This document shows, in pieces, positions 63,905 through 64,000 of a stretch of 64,000 nt of DNA. The translations under genes and the position numbers were made by a program. The notes beneath the pieces were generated by a model, which saw only the letters and a program-made list of their open reading frames with translations, had not been told where the DNA came from and searched no databases. The DNA comes from UBA7328 sp002471345 (GTDB taxonomy: Bacteria > Bacteroidota > Bacteroidia > Chitinophagales > Saprospiraceae). The DNA lies in assembly GCA_964011275.1 (NCBI GenBank), contig CAXGOB010000004.1, positions 41,520 to 105,519 of the forward strand, given 5' to 3'. The stretch's first letter is position 1; the number at the start of each line of letters is the position of its first letter.

Positions 63905-64000
63905 CATTTAGGCTTAACCTGATAATGGTGAGTGTATCCTGGGTGCTGACGAAGGATGTATTCTAGATCACACGTTATTACTTTCTGCTTTTAATTATTC

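Noticed and set aside
1..64000. tRNA, rRNA, CRISPR arrays and insertion sequences
   Set aside because: Intergenic gaps were read for T-loop-like motifs, regular spacer-repeat patterns and transposase motifs; none was found by eye.

Overview
The window is AT-rich bacterial chromosome that reads as a member of the Bacteroidota. The markers are a GldB-type gliding lipoprotein, DUF4270 and DUF4290 proteins, a GT5-only glycogen-synthase homologue beside glmS, a two-gene-width SdhC, a mevalonate-type GHMP kinase, weak or absent Shine-Dalgarno sequences, frequent TTG/GTG starts, and TAnnTTTG-like promoter elements. A marine or Saprospira-like lineage is possible, but there is no rRNA here to place it. 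I saw no tRNA, rRNA, CRISPR array, prophage or intact insertion sequence. Most of the window is housekeeping gene content.

Layout. 1-6.7 kb: MscS channel, recX, fructose-bisphosphatase, a beta-CASP exonuclease-like protein, an M16 protease and a saccharopine-dehydrogenase-like enzyme. 6.8-10.7 kb: recQ, then a broken DUF763 gene, then a small secreted protein. 10.9-16.9 kb: gltB-gltD (glutamate synthase). 17.2-24.3 kb: two secreted proteins with clean terminators, an E1-like/rhodanese fusion, a membrane class III cyclase divergent from a fatty-acid-hydroxylase-type protein, a decayed CDGSH iron-sulfur gene, a VOC protein and a Tat-exported PhoX-like protein. 24.4-30.4 kb: fluC/crcB, a WecA/MraY-like transferase, a GHMP kinase and galE on the minus strand, then a glycosyltransferase, folB and a polyprenyl synthase on the plus strand. 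30.4-36.6 kb: a minus-strand envelope-precursor cluster (GT5 protein, DUF4270, glmS, DUF4290, murA). 36.7-39.8 kb: rnr, a hypothetical and an S4-domain protein. 39.9-43.4 kb: sdhCAB. 43.7-47.6 kb: an oxidoreductase, an AlkC-like repair protein, an Smr protein, GldB and a TMEM220-like protein. 47.6-55.2 kb: a helicase-nuclease, a GH13 sucrose-phosphorylase-like enzyme, a beta-lactamase-fold hydrolase, a TSUP permease and mscL. 55.2-57 kb: an intact H-NOX gene followed by the wreck of a PAS sensor-kinase gene. 57-64 kb: aconitase, a GCS2-CBS fusion, two small proteins and an MFS permease.

How the genes work together. Glucosamine-6-phosphate synthase and MurA feed peptidoglycan. The WecA-like enzyme, GalE and the GT4 glycosyltransferase would feed surface polysaccharide. 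Aconitase and succinate dehydrogenase belong to the TCA cycle, GltBD to ammonium assimilation, and the polyprenyl synthase probably to quinone or lipid-carrier synthesis.

The least expected content is three decayed genes found by reading frames against family motifs: DUF763 next to recQ (one frameshift, three in-frame stops), a double-CDGSH protein, and the multi-PAS kinase that would normally partner the H-NOX sensor. I did not find a convincing new multi-gene system. The best leads are the helix-hairpin-helix plus clamp-binding-like C-terminus of DUF763, the orphaned H-NOX, and the GCS2-CBS fusion.
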